From positions 1 to 40,113 of the forward strand of contig DJVA01000042.1 in the NCBI GenBank assembly GCA_002440705.1: a DNA stretch of 40,113 nucleotides. Direction: 5' to 3'. Within the stretch, counting starts at the first letter, position 1. Each line of letters starts with the position of its first letter. The translations under genes and the position numbers were made by a program. A model generated the notes under the pieces. That model was not told the DNA's origin. It worked only from the letters and a program-made list of their open reading frames with translations, and searched no databases. This document shows, piece after piece, positions 1-7,769 of the stretch. The stretch comes from Flavobacteriaceae bacterium UBA6268. Its GTDB lineage: Bacteria; Bacteroidota; Bacteroidia; Flavobacteriales; Flavobacteriaceae.

Positions 1-2195
1 ATACCGAAGCCTTTGAACTCTGGAAACAGTTTGTTCCCGAAAACCGTATTTTGAATGGCAACAAAAAAGATAATTTCTGGGAAATGGGAGAACAGGGTCC
101 TTGCGGACCCTGTAGCGAAATCCACGTGGATATCCGCTCTGCGGAAGAAAAAAAGCGCATTCCCGGAAAGGATCTGGTAAACCAAGACCATCCCCAAGTG
201 GTGGAAATATGGAATTTGGTCTTCATGCAGTTCAACAGAAAGGCCGACGGTAGTCTTGAAAAACTCCCAGCACAGCACGTAGATACGGGAATGGGCTTTG
301 AGCGCTTGTGTATGGTGCTTCAAGGAAAACAAAGCAATTACGATACCGATGTTTTTACGCCTCTGATCAAGGAATTGGAAACCATTACCCATCATGCCTA
401 CGGAAGGGACCAAAAAGTGGATGTGGCCATACGGGTCATAGCCGATCACGTTCGTGCTGTAGCGTTTTCCATTGCCGATGGACAGTTGCCCAGCAACTCT
501 GGGGCTGGTTATGTAATCCGTCGTATTTTACGTCGGGCCATCCGTTATGGCTTCACCTTTTTAAACCTTAAGGAACCCTTCATCTATAAACTCACCCCTA
601 CTTTGGTAAAAATGATGGGTAAGGCCTTTCCTGAATTGGTCTCGGAGCAAAACCTCATCACCAACGTTATCAGGGAAGAGGAAGCTTCTTTCCTTCGTAC
701 CCTGGACCAAGGTTTGGTATTGCTGGAAAACATCATCCGCTCAGAAAGGGGCCATACCCTATCTGGATCTAAGGCTTTTGAATTGTACGACACTTATGGT
801 TTCCCAAAGGACCTTACTGCACTGATCCTAAGAGAACGAGGCATGGCTTTGGATGAAGTAGGGTTTGAGGCCCAATTGCAGCTTCAAAAAGATCGTTCCA
901 GAGCTGCGACCAAAGTTGAAACAGGAGATTGGGTAGTGTTGCATGAAGACGAGGAAGAAGAATTTGTAGGTTACGATACCTTGGAGACCCAGGTTAAGAT
1001 TGCGAAATACCGAAGGGTGGAAACCCAAAAGGAGGGCGAACTTTACCAATTGGTATTCAATCTTACACCCTTTTATCCTGAAGGGGGCGGACAGGTAGGT
1101 GATAAAGGCTATTTGGAAGCGTCCAATGGGGAAGTGGTTTACATTATCGATACGAAAAAGGAAAACAACCTTATTGTTCATTTTGCCAAAAACCTTCCCC
1201 GCCATCCCGAGCAAACTTTCAAGGCGGTGGTAGATGGCAAACAGCGCAGCCGGACGGCTTCCAACCATACGGCAACCCATTTATTGCACCAAGCCCTTCG
1301 GCATGTGCTAGGGGAGCATGTAGCTCAAAAGGGGTCTATGGTACACAGCCGTAACTTGCGTTTCGATTTTTCCCACTTCAGCAAAATGACCGATGAGGAG
1401 TTGCAAAAAGTGGAAGATTTTGTGAATGCCCGAATTCGTGAAGGGCTTGCCCTGGAAGAACAGCGAAACATTCCCTACCAAGTGGCCATAGACGAGGGAG
1501 CCATTGCTTTGTTTGGTGAAAAGTACGGGGATGCCGTGCGTACCATCCGATTTGGAAAGTCGATGGAGCTTTGCGGAGGAACGCATGTACCCAATACCCA
1601 CGACGTATGGCACTTTATTATTACTTCGGAAAGTGCCGTGGCCTCAGGAATAAGAAGGATTGAAGCCATTACCGGTGATGCGGCCAAGCGTTATTTTGAA
1701 GATAGGGCCGAAACCTACAAAAAAGTCCAGAAATTATTGAACAACACGGCCGATCCGGTAAGTTCTATTGAAAAATTACAAGAAGAGTACAACGACCTTC
1801 AAAAACAAATCCAACAATTGCTTAAGGATAAAGCCCAAAATCTGAAAGGCGACCTAAAGTCTGAACTGAAAACCGTAAATGGCATCCATTTTCTGGCGAA
1901 GGAAGTCGATTTGGATGCTGCGGGCATGAAAGACTTGGCTTTTGAATTGGGCGGTGAGGTTGATGGCCTCTTTCTTTTATTGGGGGGCGCTTCGGACGGC
2001 AAAGCATTGCTTGCTTGTTATATTTCCAAGGATTTGGTAGCTGATAAGGGCTTGAATGCCGGACAGATTGTTAGGGAATTGGGACAGTACATCCAAGGGG
2101 GTGGGGGTGGTCAACCATTTTTTGCCACAGCCGGTGGAAAAAACCCAGCGGGCATTGCCGAAGCCTTGAAGGCGGCTGAAGCCTATGTGGGTTGA
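1..2195 (+). CDS. alaS: Alanine--tRNA ligase, 5'-truncated by window edge
   Basis: Charges tRNA-Ala with alanine in the cytoplasm. The reading frame is open from the left edge (first complete codon at position 3), so the true start lies outside the window and about 730 residues are visible. The family is usually about 870 residues long, so roughly the first 140 residues are missing. Visible landmarks: the class II catalytic-core stretch GPCGPCSEIHVD, a DTGMGFERL motif, the editing-domain zinc site HTATHLLH followed by CGGTH, and the C-terminal C-Ala part with a glycine-rich end (QGGGGGQPFFATAGG). The TTG at 51 is internal and is not the start. The stop overlaps the next gene or lies 1 nt before it, which suggests co-transcription. 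The identification is firm. Confidence 0.97.
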   Translation, partial: TEAFELWKQFVPENRILNGNKKDNFWEMGEQGPCGPCSEIHVDIRSAEEKKRIPGKDLVNQDHPQVVEIWNLVFMQFNRKADGSLEKLPAQHVDTGMGFERLCMVLQGKQSNYDTDVFTPLIKELETITHHAYGRDQKVDVAIRVIADHVRAVAFSIADGQLPSNSGAGYVIRRILRRAIRYGFTFLNLKEPFIYKLTPTLVKMMGKAFPELVSEQNLITNVIREEEASFLRTLDQGLVLLENIIRSERGHTLSGSKAFELYDTYGFPKDLTALILRERGMALDEVGFEAQLQLQKDRSRAATKVETGDWVVLHEDEEEEFVGYDTLETQVKIAKYRRVETQKEGELYQLVFNLTPFYPEGGGQVGDKGYLEASNGEVVYIIDTKKENNLIVHFAKNLPRHPEQTFKAVVDGKQRSRTASNHTATHLLHQALRHVLGEHVAQKGSMVHSRNLRFDFSHFSKMTDEELQKVEDFVNARIREGLALEEQRNIPYQVAIDEGAIALFGEKYGDAVRTIRFGKSMELCGGTHVPNTHDVWHFIITSESAVASGIRRIEAITGDAAKRYFEDRAETYKKVQKLLNNTADPVSSIEKLQEEYNDLQKQIQQLLKDKAQNLKGDLKSELKTVNGIHFLAKEVDLDAAGMKDLAFELGGEVDGLFLLLGGASDGKALLACYISKDLVADKGLNAGQIVRELGQYIQGGGGGQPFFATAGGKNPAGIAEALKAAEAYVG

Positions 2196-2196
2196 G

Positions 2197-3144
2197 ATGA
2201 AACTACAGACACACATACCACTTTCCGCTAAAGAACCCACTATCGATTACCAGTCGCAACTTTTATTGATGGGCTCCTGTTTTACTGAAAATATAGGCAC
2301 CAAGTTGTCGTACGATCAATTTCGGAATCTGCAAAATCCCTTTGGGGTCATCTTCAACCCAATTTCTTTAGAGCGGTTAGTGCTTCGCGCCATTCGGGAA
2401 GATGTTTTTACGGAAAAGGATGTTTTTGAGTACGGAGGCCTATGGCATTGCTTTGAGGTCCATTCCTCATTGTCGGCCCTCACCCAAGAAAAAATCTTGG
2501 GGCAATTGAATCTTCAGCTTCAGGTTTTAAGAAAGTCATTACTGGAAGCATCGCACCTTATTTTCACCCTTGGTACAGCTTGGGTATATCGGCACAAGGA
2601 AACCGATTTGGTGGTAGCCAATTGCCATAAAGTTCCCCAATTGCAGTTTTCCAAAGCGTTGCTTTCCATCGAAAGTATACAGAATAGCTTGCGGCAAATG
2701 GTTTCCGCGATTTTTGATGGAAACCCCAAGGCCACGATGATTATAACGGTCTCTCCTGTACGGCATCTTAAGGATGGTTTTGTTGGGAACACTCAAAGCA
2801 AGGCACAATTGATAGCCGCATTGCATCCCTTGGTTTCATCCAGAAAGCAGGTGCATTATTTCCCATCTTACGAGTTGTTGCTAGACGAGTTACGCGATTA
2901 TCGTTTTTATGCCGAGGACCTGCTTCATCCCAACTCCTTGGCCATAGACTATCTCTGGGAAAAGTTTCAAAGTGTTTGGGTTGATCCAGAAACCGAGCCG
3001 CTGCGAAAGGAGGTGGACGGTATTCAAAAAGCACTTTGCCATAGACCATTGCAAACTTCGAGTAAGGAGTTTCAGGAATTTACGACCACTCTTCAAAATA
3101 GGATCGCCAACCTAAAAACACGTATGCCTTGGGCCAATTTTTAG
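2197..3144 (+). CDS. GSCFA domain-containing protein
   Basis: Protein of 315 residues. It carries the signature that names the GSCFA family near its N-terminus (LLLMGSCFTENIG) and the downstream block IFTLGTAWVYRH. Family members are mostly found in Bacteroidota and proteobacteria and resemble SGNH/GDSL hydrolases; the substrate is unknown. A conserved DLLHPNSLA stretch near residue 245 fits the Asp/His end of such a hydrolase fold (inference). No signal peptide or membrane helix is visible, so it is probably cytoplasmic. The start at 2197 (MKLQTHIP) is preferred; an in-frame ATG at 2185 would overlap alaS by 11 nt. It is probably translated from the alaS transcript. Confidence 0.85.
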   Translation: MKLQTHIPLSAKEPTIDYQSQLLLMGSCFTENIGTKLSYDQFRNLQNPFGVIFNPISLERLVLRAIREDVFTEKDVFEYGGLWHCFEVHSSLSALTQEKILGQLNLQLQVLRKSLLEASHLIFTLGTAWVYRHKETDLVVANCHKVPQLQFSKALLSIESIQNSLRQMVSAIFDGNPKATMIITVSPVRHLKDGFVGNTQSKAQLIAALHPLVSSRKQVHYFPSYELLLDELRDYRFYAEDLLHPNSLAIDYLWEKFQSVWVDPETEPLRKEVDGIQKALCHRPLQTSSKEFQEFTTTLQNRIANLKTRMPWANF

Positions 3145-3206
3145 CATAGGAAATCCAAACACATTTAAATTTCGTTATCTTTAAGTACAACTAAAAATAT
3201 TACGTC

Positions 3207-3416
3207 ATGAAAAAAAACATGGGGACCGCCGATAAAGCCGTCCGAATCCTTTTAGCCGTTGTGATTGCTATTTTATATTTCACAGGATACATTCCTGGAA
3301 CCTTGGGATTGGTCTTATTAATCTTGGCAGGCATTTTTGTGCTGACCAGTTTGGTAAGCTTTTGTCCGTTGTATGCCCCCTTGGGCATCAACACCTGCAA
3401 GATGAAACAAAAATAA
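3207..3416 (+). CDS. DUF2892 (YgaP-like) inner-membrane protein
   Basis: A 69-residue protein with a short basic N-terminus (MKKNMGTADKAVRILLA) and two closely spaced hydrophobic helices at about residues 13-32 and 35-52. It ends CPLYAPLGINTC, the characteristic ending of DUF2892 proteins and of the membrane part of YgaP. The function is unknown; relatives are sometimes linked to rhodanese or sulfur chemistry, but nothing here shows that. It has its own likely -7 box (TATCTTTA at 3176-3183) with no clear -33 element, and a strong terminator just after the stop, so it looks monocistronic. Confidence 0.85.
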   Translation: MKKNMGTADKAVRILLAVVIAILYFTGYIPGTLGLVLLILAGIFVLTSLVSFCPLYAPLGINTCKMKQK

Positions 3417-3418
3417 TG

Positions 3419-3442
3419 AAAAGCGCCGAAAGGCGCTTTTTT
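3419..3442 (+). terminator. Rho-independent terminator after the DUF2892 gene
   Basis: The stem GCGCC/GGCGC (3423-3427 with 3432-3436), extended by A-T pairs, closes a GAAA tetraloop and runs into six T residues at 3437-3442. It separates the housekeeping block from the accessory regulon that begins at 3458. Confidence 0.88.
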
Positions 3443-3457
3443 GTTGGAATTCCATAG

Positions 3458-3506
3458 AATAGGGCAATTGCCTTATTGTCGTGCGTTGGGTTTTGGGACA
3501 CCTTTG
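3458..3506 (+). promoter_or_regulatory. Shared palindrome (site A) with promoter of the lipoprotein gene
   Basis: The palindrome AATAGGGCAATTGCCTTATT occupies 3458-3477 with one mismatched pair. The next base completes TTG at 3476-3478, in the -33 position. After 20 nt comes CACCTTTG at 3499-3506 as the -7 box, 28 nt before the ATG at 3534. Five other start regions in this block repeat the same arrangement. The palindrome is not followed by a T-run, so it is not simply a terminator. Confidence 0.8.
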
Positions 3507-3533
3507 TAAACACAAAACCAAAATTTGACAATC

Positions 3534-4049
3534 ATGAAAACCTTTCGAAAACTTTTAATTTTATCCTTTGTTTCTTTGGCCATTGCCTCCTGCAGCAAAA
3601 AAGATGATGATGGTGGGGATAACAATAATGTGGAAGTGGGCACCTTAACGGCAAAAGTGAATGGGGCTAATTTTTCTGGAAGTGTGGTAGCCATTGCAAC
3701 TGAAACGACCGTGGCCGGCACTACTATTATTCGTTTGCAAGCTTCTGATGCTTCAGGAAAAGCCATTGTAATATTAATTAATGCCTACACGGGTGAAAAT
3801 ACCTACGAAATCTCAGATGCCAACACCATTGTAAATACGGCTTCCTATACCGAAACCAATATCAACAACCCAGCCAGTTCTCCTTCATGGGTGGCTCCTT
3901 TTAACAGCAGTGGAAAAGTGGGTGAAGTGACTATTTCGGAAAAAACCGCCACTACCATCAAGGGAACTTTCAATTTTGAAGGAAAAGAACAAAACGGTAC
4001 TTCCATGAAAAGTATCACCGACGGAAAATTCAATTTGGAATTTCAATAA
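3534..4049 (+). CDS. Secreted lipoprotein, DUF6252-like
   Basis: Protein of 171 residues with a clear lipoprotein signal (basic MKTFRK, hydrophobic core, lipobox AIASC with Cys20), followed by an acidic SKKDDDGGDNN spacer typical of flavobacterial lipoproteins. The mature part is beta-rich (LTAKVNGANFSGS, then strands ending in GKFNLEFQ) and resembles the flavobacterial DUF6252 family; this assignment is by general resemblance only. The ATG at 3534 is chosen over an upstream TTG at 3525 because it begins the signal peptide directly and sits 28 nt after the -7 box. It is transcribed alone from site A and followed by a terminator, and is a likely member of the local two-component regulon. Confidence 0.8.
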   Translation: MKTFRKLLILSFVSLAIASCSKKDDDGGDNNNVEVGTLTAKVNGANFSGSVVAIATETTVAGTTIIRLQASDASGKAIVILINAYTGENTYEISDANTIVNTASYTETNINNPASSPSWVAPFNSSGKVGEVTISEKTATTIKGTFNFEGKEQNGTSMKSITDGKFNLEFQ

Positions 4050-4101
4050 TAGATTTATCCCATTGAACGAAAATCTCGAGTGTTGAGGTTTTTACGTGGA
4101 G

Positions 4102-4137
4102 CCGGGAGTGGAACAATTGTTTTGCTTCCGGTTTTTT
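4102..4137 (+). terminator. Rho-independent terminator after the lipoprotein gene
   Basis: CCGGGAG at 4102-4108 pairs with CTTCCGG at 4125-4131 (one G-T wobble), followed by six T residues. The loop is about 16 nt and contains a small inner AACAATTGTT palindrome. Confidence 0.75.
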
Positions 4138-4186
4138 ATTTCCTTTTTTCTTTCACTCGAAACCCTCAACCCAATACCCAAATCAT

Positions 4187-4235
4187 TATACGTCAATTGC
4201 CCTATTGAATTGCTTAGCATTGTTTTCCACCTTTG
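4187..4235 (+). promoter_or_regulatory. Shared palindrome (site B) with promoter of the beta-propeller gene
   Basis: The right half-site is intact (CAATTGCCCTATTG, 4194-4207) and the left half is degenerate (TATACGT). The TTG at 4205-4207, a 20-nt spacer and CACCTTTG at 4228-4235 repeat site A exactly, and the -7 octamer is identical. The ATG at 4260 lies 25 nt downstream. Confidence 0.72.
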
Positions 4236-4259
4236 AATCAACCAATTAATGCATTCATT

Positions 4260-6134
4260 ATGAAATCCAAAACACTCGTGCATTTGATCGCAACCTGCTT
4301 TGTTGCGACCACACTTTTGGCACAAAAAGCCGAACAACCCGACTGGAATTACAACGTTGGGGGTAAAATCAACGAAATGTTCCTTACCGAAGCCGGCACC
4401 CTGGTTGTGGCCAGTAACGACGGCTTGGTGGGCATCAAACCGGGCAGCAACGAACTGCTCTTCAACTTTAAGGATTATGGGAGGGTGAAACCCGAAGAGC
4501 TGCTCTTCATCCCTAACTCCCCTTACGTAATGGTGGCCCAAGGGGGCTTTATGTCGTCCAAGAAAACCGTTATCGACTTTGTATCGGGAAAAATCCTTTT
4601 CAGCAGTGAAGGGAACGGCTGGAAGCAAATTTTTACTGCAGCGCCTGCCATGCCCCAAAACAAACTCATTGTGAGCGGTTTGCAGAAAACAGGGGGTATT
4701 GCAGAAAACAACACCCCAAAAGTTGCAGTCTATGACCTGGGCACTGGAAAGGAAGATTATTCTTTTTACTTATTTCCTCCCGGAAAAACAACCATGAAAA
4801 GTTATTTGGTAACGGGAGAACCCTTGTTGTTGAAAAACAGTTTGCTCATTCCTACCAGCCAGGGCATCATTGCCAAGTCGCACTCAGGAGAAACTCTTTG
4901 GGAAAACAAAATCAAGAACGTGAATTGGATGGTGGCCGATGAGACCGAAACCGAAATTTATGCTTTTGAAAGCAATGCCAACAAAACCAACATGGAAATC
5001 TACAAGGTAGGCGCGAACGGACAAGAGTTGTGGCAGGATGCTGCCAAAGTAAAAGGACAGGTGGTGAACTTTGAAATCCTTCCCCAAGGATTGGCCGTGG
5101 TAAGCAATGTGGACAATTCGGGGAAATCGGGCATCATGAAATTGGCTTCCGGACGTTCCGAATCCAAGATAGGGTTCCTTAGTGCCCAAACCGGTGAGGA
5201 CCTTTGGGAAAAGGCTCCAAAAACCAAAGGGTATGTGCAGCACTTTTACATCATGGACGATGGCATCCTCTTCGGAATTTATGAAGGGGGGATCAACAAA
5301 ATTTCCTTTGATGGCAATACCCTTTTCAAAAAACCGCTTAAAACGGGTGAAAACATTTTAACCATGGCGCAAACCCCACAGGGATTAATCTACATTACAT
5401 CAGAAGACGCCAACATTGTGAACTTAGAAACGGGGGATCAGGTATGGGACAAGCCTATGAAATATAAAAGGGCCGAATCGGTTATTTCTACCTACGATGC
5501 CCAAAATAACCGATACCTCATTAGTGCCGATGAACAGATCATGGCCGTAGATGCCAATTCTGGGATGGTTTCTGAGTTTGCCAAAACCGATTTTGACGAA
5601 AAGGAAAACCCTACAAGCATGCAAGTAAGGGATAACGGGATCTTTTTGGGCTCGGACCAAAACATGACCCTTATCGGTTTTGATGGAAAAGAAACCTATC
5701 ACAACTATTACCGTTCTCCCGGGAAAAGTGCTTTGGCCATCATTGCGGGTGGAATCGTTGCTGTAGCCGCCACCACCATGGCTGCTTCCCATGCGTATGT
5801 GGCTGGGGCCAACCGTAATAATTTGGGGCAATACAATGAAATAGGCAAGGAGCACGATCGTGCCTCCAAGATGTTTTCTGCCATTGGAACGGCTTCGTTC
5901 GAGTTTATGGCACAACGCTTCAAAGCGACGGCTGCTACACAGAATGCCCAGTTTATTTTGACCAAGCTGGACGACGGAGTTGGGTTGGTAAAAGTGAACA
6001 AGGATAATGGGAACGTAGAAAAGGAAATCATCCTGAAAGATAAAAAACCAGAATACGAAGTGGATGACTTTGGAGGCATATTGTACTACAAAGCCAAAGA
6101 CGATGTAATCTATGCGTATGATCTTAAAAAGTAA
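4260..6134 (+). CDS. Secreted PQQ-like beta-propeller protein
   Basis: Protein of 624 residues with a signal peptide (MKSKTLVHLIATCFVATTLLA, cleavage probably before QKAEQP). The body is built of repeated strands such as LLFNFKDYGRV, GETLWENKIKNVNW, GQELWQDAAK, GEDLWEKAPKTKG and GDQVWDKPMK. These are the W-docking repeats of PQQ/PQQ-like beta-propellers (BamB or quinoprotein type), about seven blades. Catalytic residues of a dehydrogenase are not evident, so a binding or scaffold role is more likely. At about residues 490-515 a hydrophobic Ala/Gly-rich segment (ALAIIAGGIVAVAATTMAA) interrupts the propeller; it could be a membrane helix or a glycine-zipper insertion. The start at ATG 4260 is chosen over TTG 4233 because of the signal peptide and the promoter position. 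It is monocistronic between site B and a terminator. Confidence 0.78.
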   Translation: MKSKTLVHLIATCFVATTLLAQKAEQPDWNYNVGGKINEMFLTEAGTLVVASNDGLVGIKPGSNELLFNFKDYGRVKPEELLFIPNSPYVMVAQGGFMSSKKTVIDFVSGKILFSSEGNGWKQIFTAAPAMPQNKLIVSGLQKTGGIAENNTPKVAVYDLGTGKEDYSFYLFPPGKTTMKSYLVTGEPLLLKNSLLIPTSQGIIAKSHSGETLWENKIKNVNWMVADETETEIYAFESNANKTNMEIYKVGANGQELWQDAAKVKGQVVNFEILPQGLAVVSNVDNSGKSGIMKLASGRSESKIGFLSAQTGEDLWEKAPKTKGYVQHFYIMDDGILFGIYEGGINKISFDGNTLFKKPLKTGENILTMAQTPQGLIYITSEDANIVNLETGDQVWDKPMKYKRAESVISTYDAQNNRYLISADEQIMAVDANSGMVSEFAKTDFDEKENPTSMQVRDNGIFLGSDQNMTLIGFDGKETYHNYYRSPGKSALAIIAGGIVAVAATTMAASHAYVAGANRNNLGQYNEIGKEHDRASKMFSAIGTASFEFMAQRFKATAATQNAQFILTKLDDGVGLVKVNKDNGNVEKEIILKDKKPEYEVDDFGGILYYKAKDDVIYAYDLKK

Positions 6135-6190
6135 TTAACTAGCCAAGTTAATCGAGTTTGTGTCAAGAGGAGTTTGCACAACTCACCCTA

Positions 6191-6217
6191 AACCCTGCCA
6201 AGTGCAGGGTTTTTTTT
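6191..6217 (+). terminator. Rho-independent terminator after the beta-propeller gene
   Basis: AACCCTGC at 6191-6198 pairs with GCAGGGTT at 6204-6211, loop CAAGT, followed by T residues to 6217. The T-tract runs directly into the left arm of site C. Confidence 0.9.
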
Positions 6218-6263
6218 AGGGCATTTGCCCTATGGTATGGTTTCAATTTTTTTTGGTACTTTG
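6215..6263 (+). promoter_or_regulatory. Shared palindrome (site C) with promoter of the first MORN gene
   Basis: TAGGGCATTTGCCCTA at 6217-6232 is palindromic apart from the central pair. The 21-base site ends at 6235 (TGG in place of TTG). After 20 nt comes GTACTTTG at 6256-6263, and the ATG lies 27 nt further on at 6290. The geometry is the same as at sites A and B. Confidence 0.77.
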
Positions 6264-6289
6264 TATGAACACTAAAAACCTTTTCAATT

Positions 6290-7684
6290 ATGAAAACTCT
6301 TGTTCTATTTTTATGTGGTTTTTTGGCCGTTTTCACTTCCAACGCCCAAGTACCAACCCCAAGAACGACCAACGGATCCAGTTCTTCTTCTGGACTTACG
6401 TGGACCAAAGTGAACGATTATGATTACGTACTTCGTGAAAATGGCCGTGAACTTACCAATGTAAAGGATCTGAAGTATTTGAGTACGGATACCTTGGCTG
6501 TTCTGGATAAAACAACCCGAAACGTTTACTTGTTGAACGATTTTAAGAACGCTTACAGTGGGGCCAATGGTTCGGCCAGTTTGTTGGAACGCAATGTTGG
6601 TTCGGACTTTTATTTGACCAACCCCTATTCTTTTGTATTGTTTACCAACGATGAATACCTGTCTGGTCCATTTGTGAATATTGGGGGTAATTATGTGTAC
6701 TATGTTGAAGAACGCGGTGCTACCTATTTTTTGAAGGACATCCGAAAATTTTCCAATTGGGGTGCAAAAACTGCGCAAAAATTGGACTATTCTCCCAACC
6801 AAGTATACTGGTGCAGTGTAGATGATGGATCGGGGTACCATGTGGTGGTTAAAGGAGCTTCCATAGATTATTCCAATGCCAAGACTGAAAAAAGAGGCAA
6901 TGATTTGGTAGTAAAAATGAATGGTGTAGACACCTACCTTCTTCCAGGCTTTTATACCATGGCTTCCTACGTTTTCAAGCCAGCACAGTTGATGAACGGA
7001 AATTCGTCGGTAGTAGACAACTCCAATAGCTCGGGCTGTGTGGATGGCGATTGTAACAATGGTTGGGGCAAGTACCAATACGATAACGGCTACTACGATG
7101 GTTTCTGGAAAAACGGCAAGAAAGAAGGCTATGGGCTTTACAAATGGGATGGCATTGGCAAATACATTGGCAGTTGGAAAAATGACAACATGAACGGTTA
7201 TGGGGTTTACATGGCCGAAAATGACGACAACATTGTGGGCGAGTATCAAAATGGACAACTTAATGGATTGGGTTATACCGTTACTGGTGAAAACTGGGAG
7301 CAAGGTGTTTTTTCTAATGGAAATTTAAGTACCCACCACGATTTTTATACAAACAATGTGGATACAGGCTGCACTGCGGGCGATTGCCAAAACAAATATG
7401 GCCGCTACAAATGGAGCAATGGGGATTCCTTTACAGGATTTTTCAAAAATGGAAAAATGTACATGGGGACCTATACTTTTTCTAATGGGGATAAATACTC
7501 TGGCATGTTTAATAGCAGTAACCAATTTGATGGAATGGGCCGATTCTTCTTCGTGGACGGGGCGTATTATGGTGGTGAATGGAGCAATGGAACCTACCAC
7601 GGACGCGGTTATTTTCACAACAAGGATTATGAACAGCAAATCGGGGAATGGAGCAACGGCTCCCTAATAAAAAGCTTAAGATAG
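6290..7684 (+). CDS. Secreted MORN-repeat protein 1
   Basis: Protein of 464 residues. It has a signal peptide (MKTLVLFLCGFLAVFTSNAQ), a low-complexity S/T linker, and an N-terminal domain to about residue 235 that I do not recognise. From Cys250 onward there are about six MORN repeats (GFWKNGKKEGYGLYKW, GSWKNDNMNGYGVY, GEYQNGQLNGLGYT, GFFKNGKMYMGTYTF, GMFNSSNQFDGMGRFFF, GEWSNGTYHGRGYF). Each of the two MORN groups is introduced by a CxxGDC motif: CVDGDC at 250 and CTAGDC at 361. MORN repeats form elongated beta-hairpin arrays that bind lipid or protein; in bacterial exported proteins the role is unknown. The C-terminal part is a close paralogue of the next gene. It is transcribed from site C and stopped by the hairpin that also contains site D. 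Confidence 0.82.
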   Translation: MKTLVLFLCGFLAVFTSNAQVPTPRTTNGSSSSSGLTWTKVNDYDYVLRENGRELTNVKDLKYLSTDTLAVLDKTTRNVYLLNDFKNAYSGANGSASLLERNVGSDFYLTNPYSFVLFTNDEYLSGPFVNIGGNYVYYVEERGATYFLKDIRKFSNWGAKTAQKLDYSPNQVYWCSVDDGSGYHVVVKGASIDYSNAKTEKRGNDLVVKMNGVDTYLLPGFYTMASYVFKPAQLMNGNSSVVDNSNSSGCVDGDCNNGWGKYQYDNGYYDGFWKNGKKEGYGLYKWDGIGKYIGSWKNDNMNGYGVYMAENDDNIVGEYQNGQLNGLGYTVTGENWEQGVFSNGNLSTHHDFYTNNVDTGCTAGDCQNKYGRYKWSNGDSFTGFFKNGKMYMGTYTFSNGDKYSGMFNSSNQFDGMGRFFFVDGAYYGGEWSNGTYHGRGYFHNKDYEQQIGEWSNGSLIKSLR

Positions 7685-7695
7685 TCACAATCAAT

Positions 7696-7723
7696 AAAAT
7701 ACGGCAGCTGCCGTATTTTTTTT
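7696..7723 (+). terminator. Terminator hairpin that doubles as regulatory palindrome D
   Basis: Positions 7696-7719 form a perfect 24-bp inverted repeat centred on CAGCTG and followed by T residues to 7723, a good intrinsic terminator for the first MORN gene. The same bases hold the shared operator core (ATACGGCAGCTGCCGTAT). Confidence 0.82.
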
Positions 7724-7746
7724 GACCTAACTATTTGGCACTTTTG
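7698..7746 (+). promoter_or_regulatory. Shared palindrome (site D) with promoter of the second MORN gene
   Basis: AATACGGCAGCTGCCGTATT occupies 7698-7717. Counting the 21-base site to 7718, exactly 20 nt separate it from CACTTTTG at 7739-7746, as at the other sites. The base after the palindrome is T rather than G, so the -33 TTG is imperfect. The ATG is at 7770, 24 nt after the -7 box. Confidence 0.72.
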
Positions 7747-7769
7747 AGCACACTTAAAAACGACACATC

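Noticed and set aside
6311..7303. A 330-codon minus-strand frame over MORN gene 1
   Set aside because: Low-complexity hydrophobic translation that mirrors the repetitive plus-strand gene; no promoter or conserved motif.
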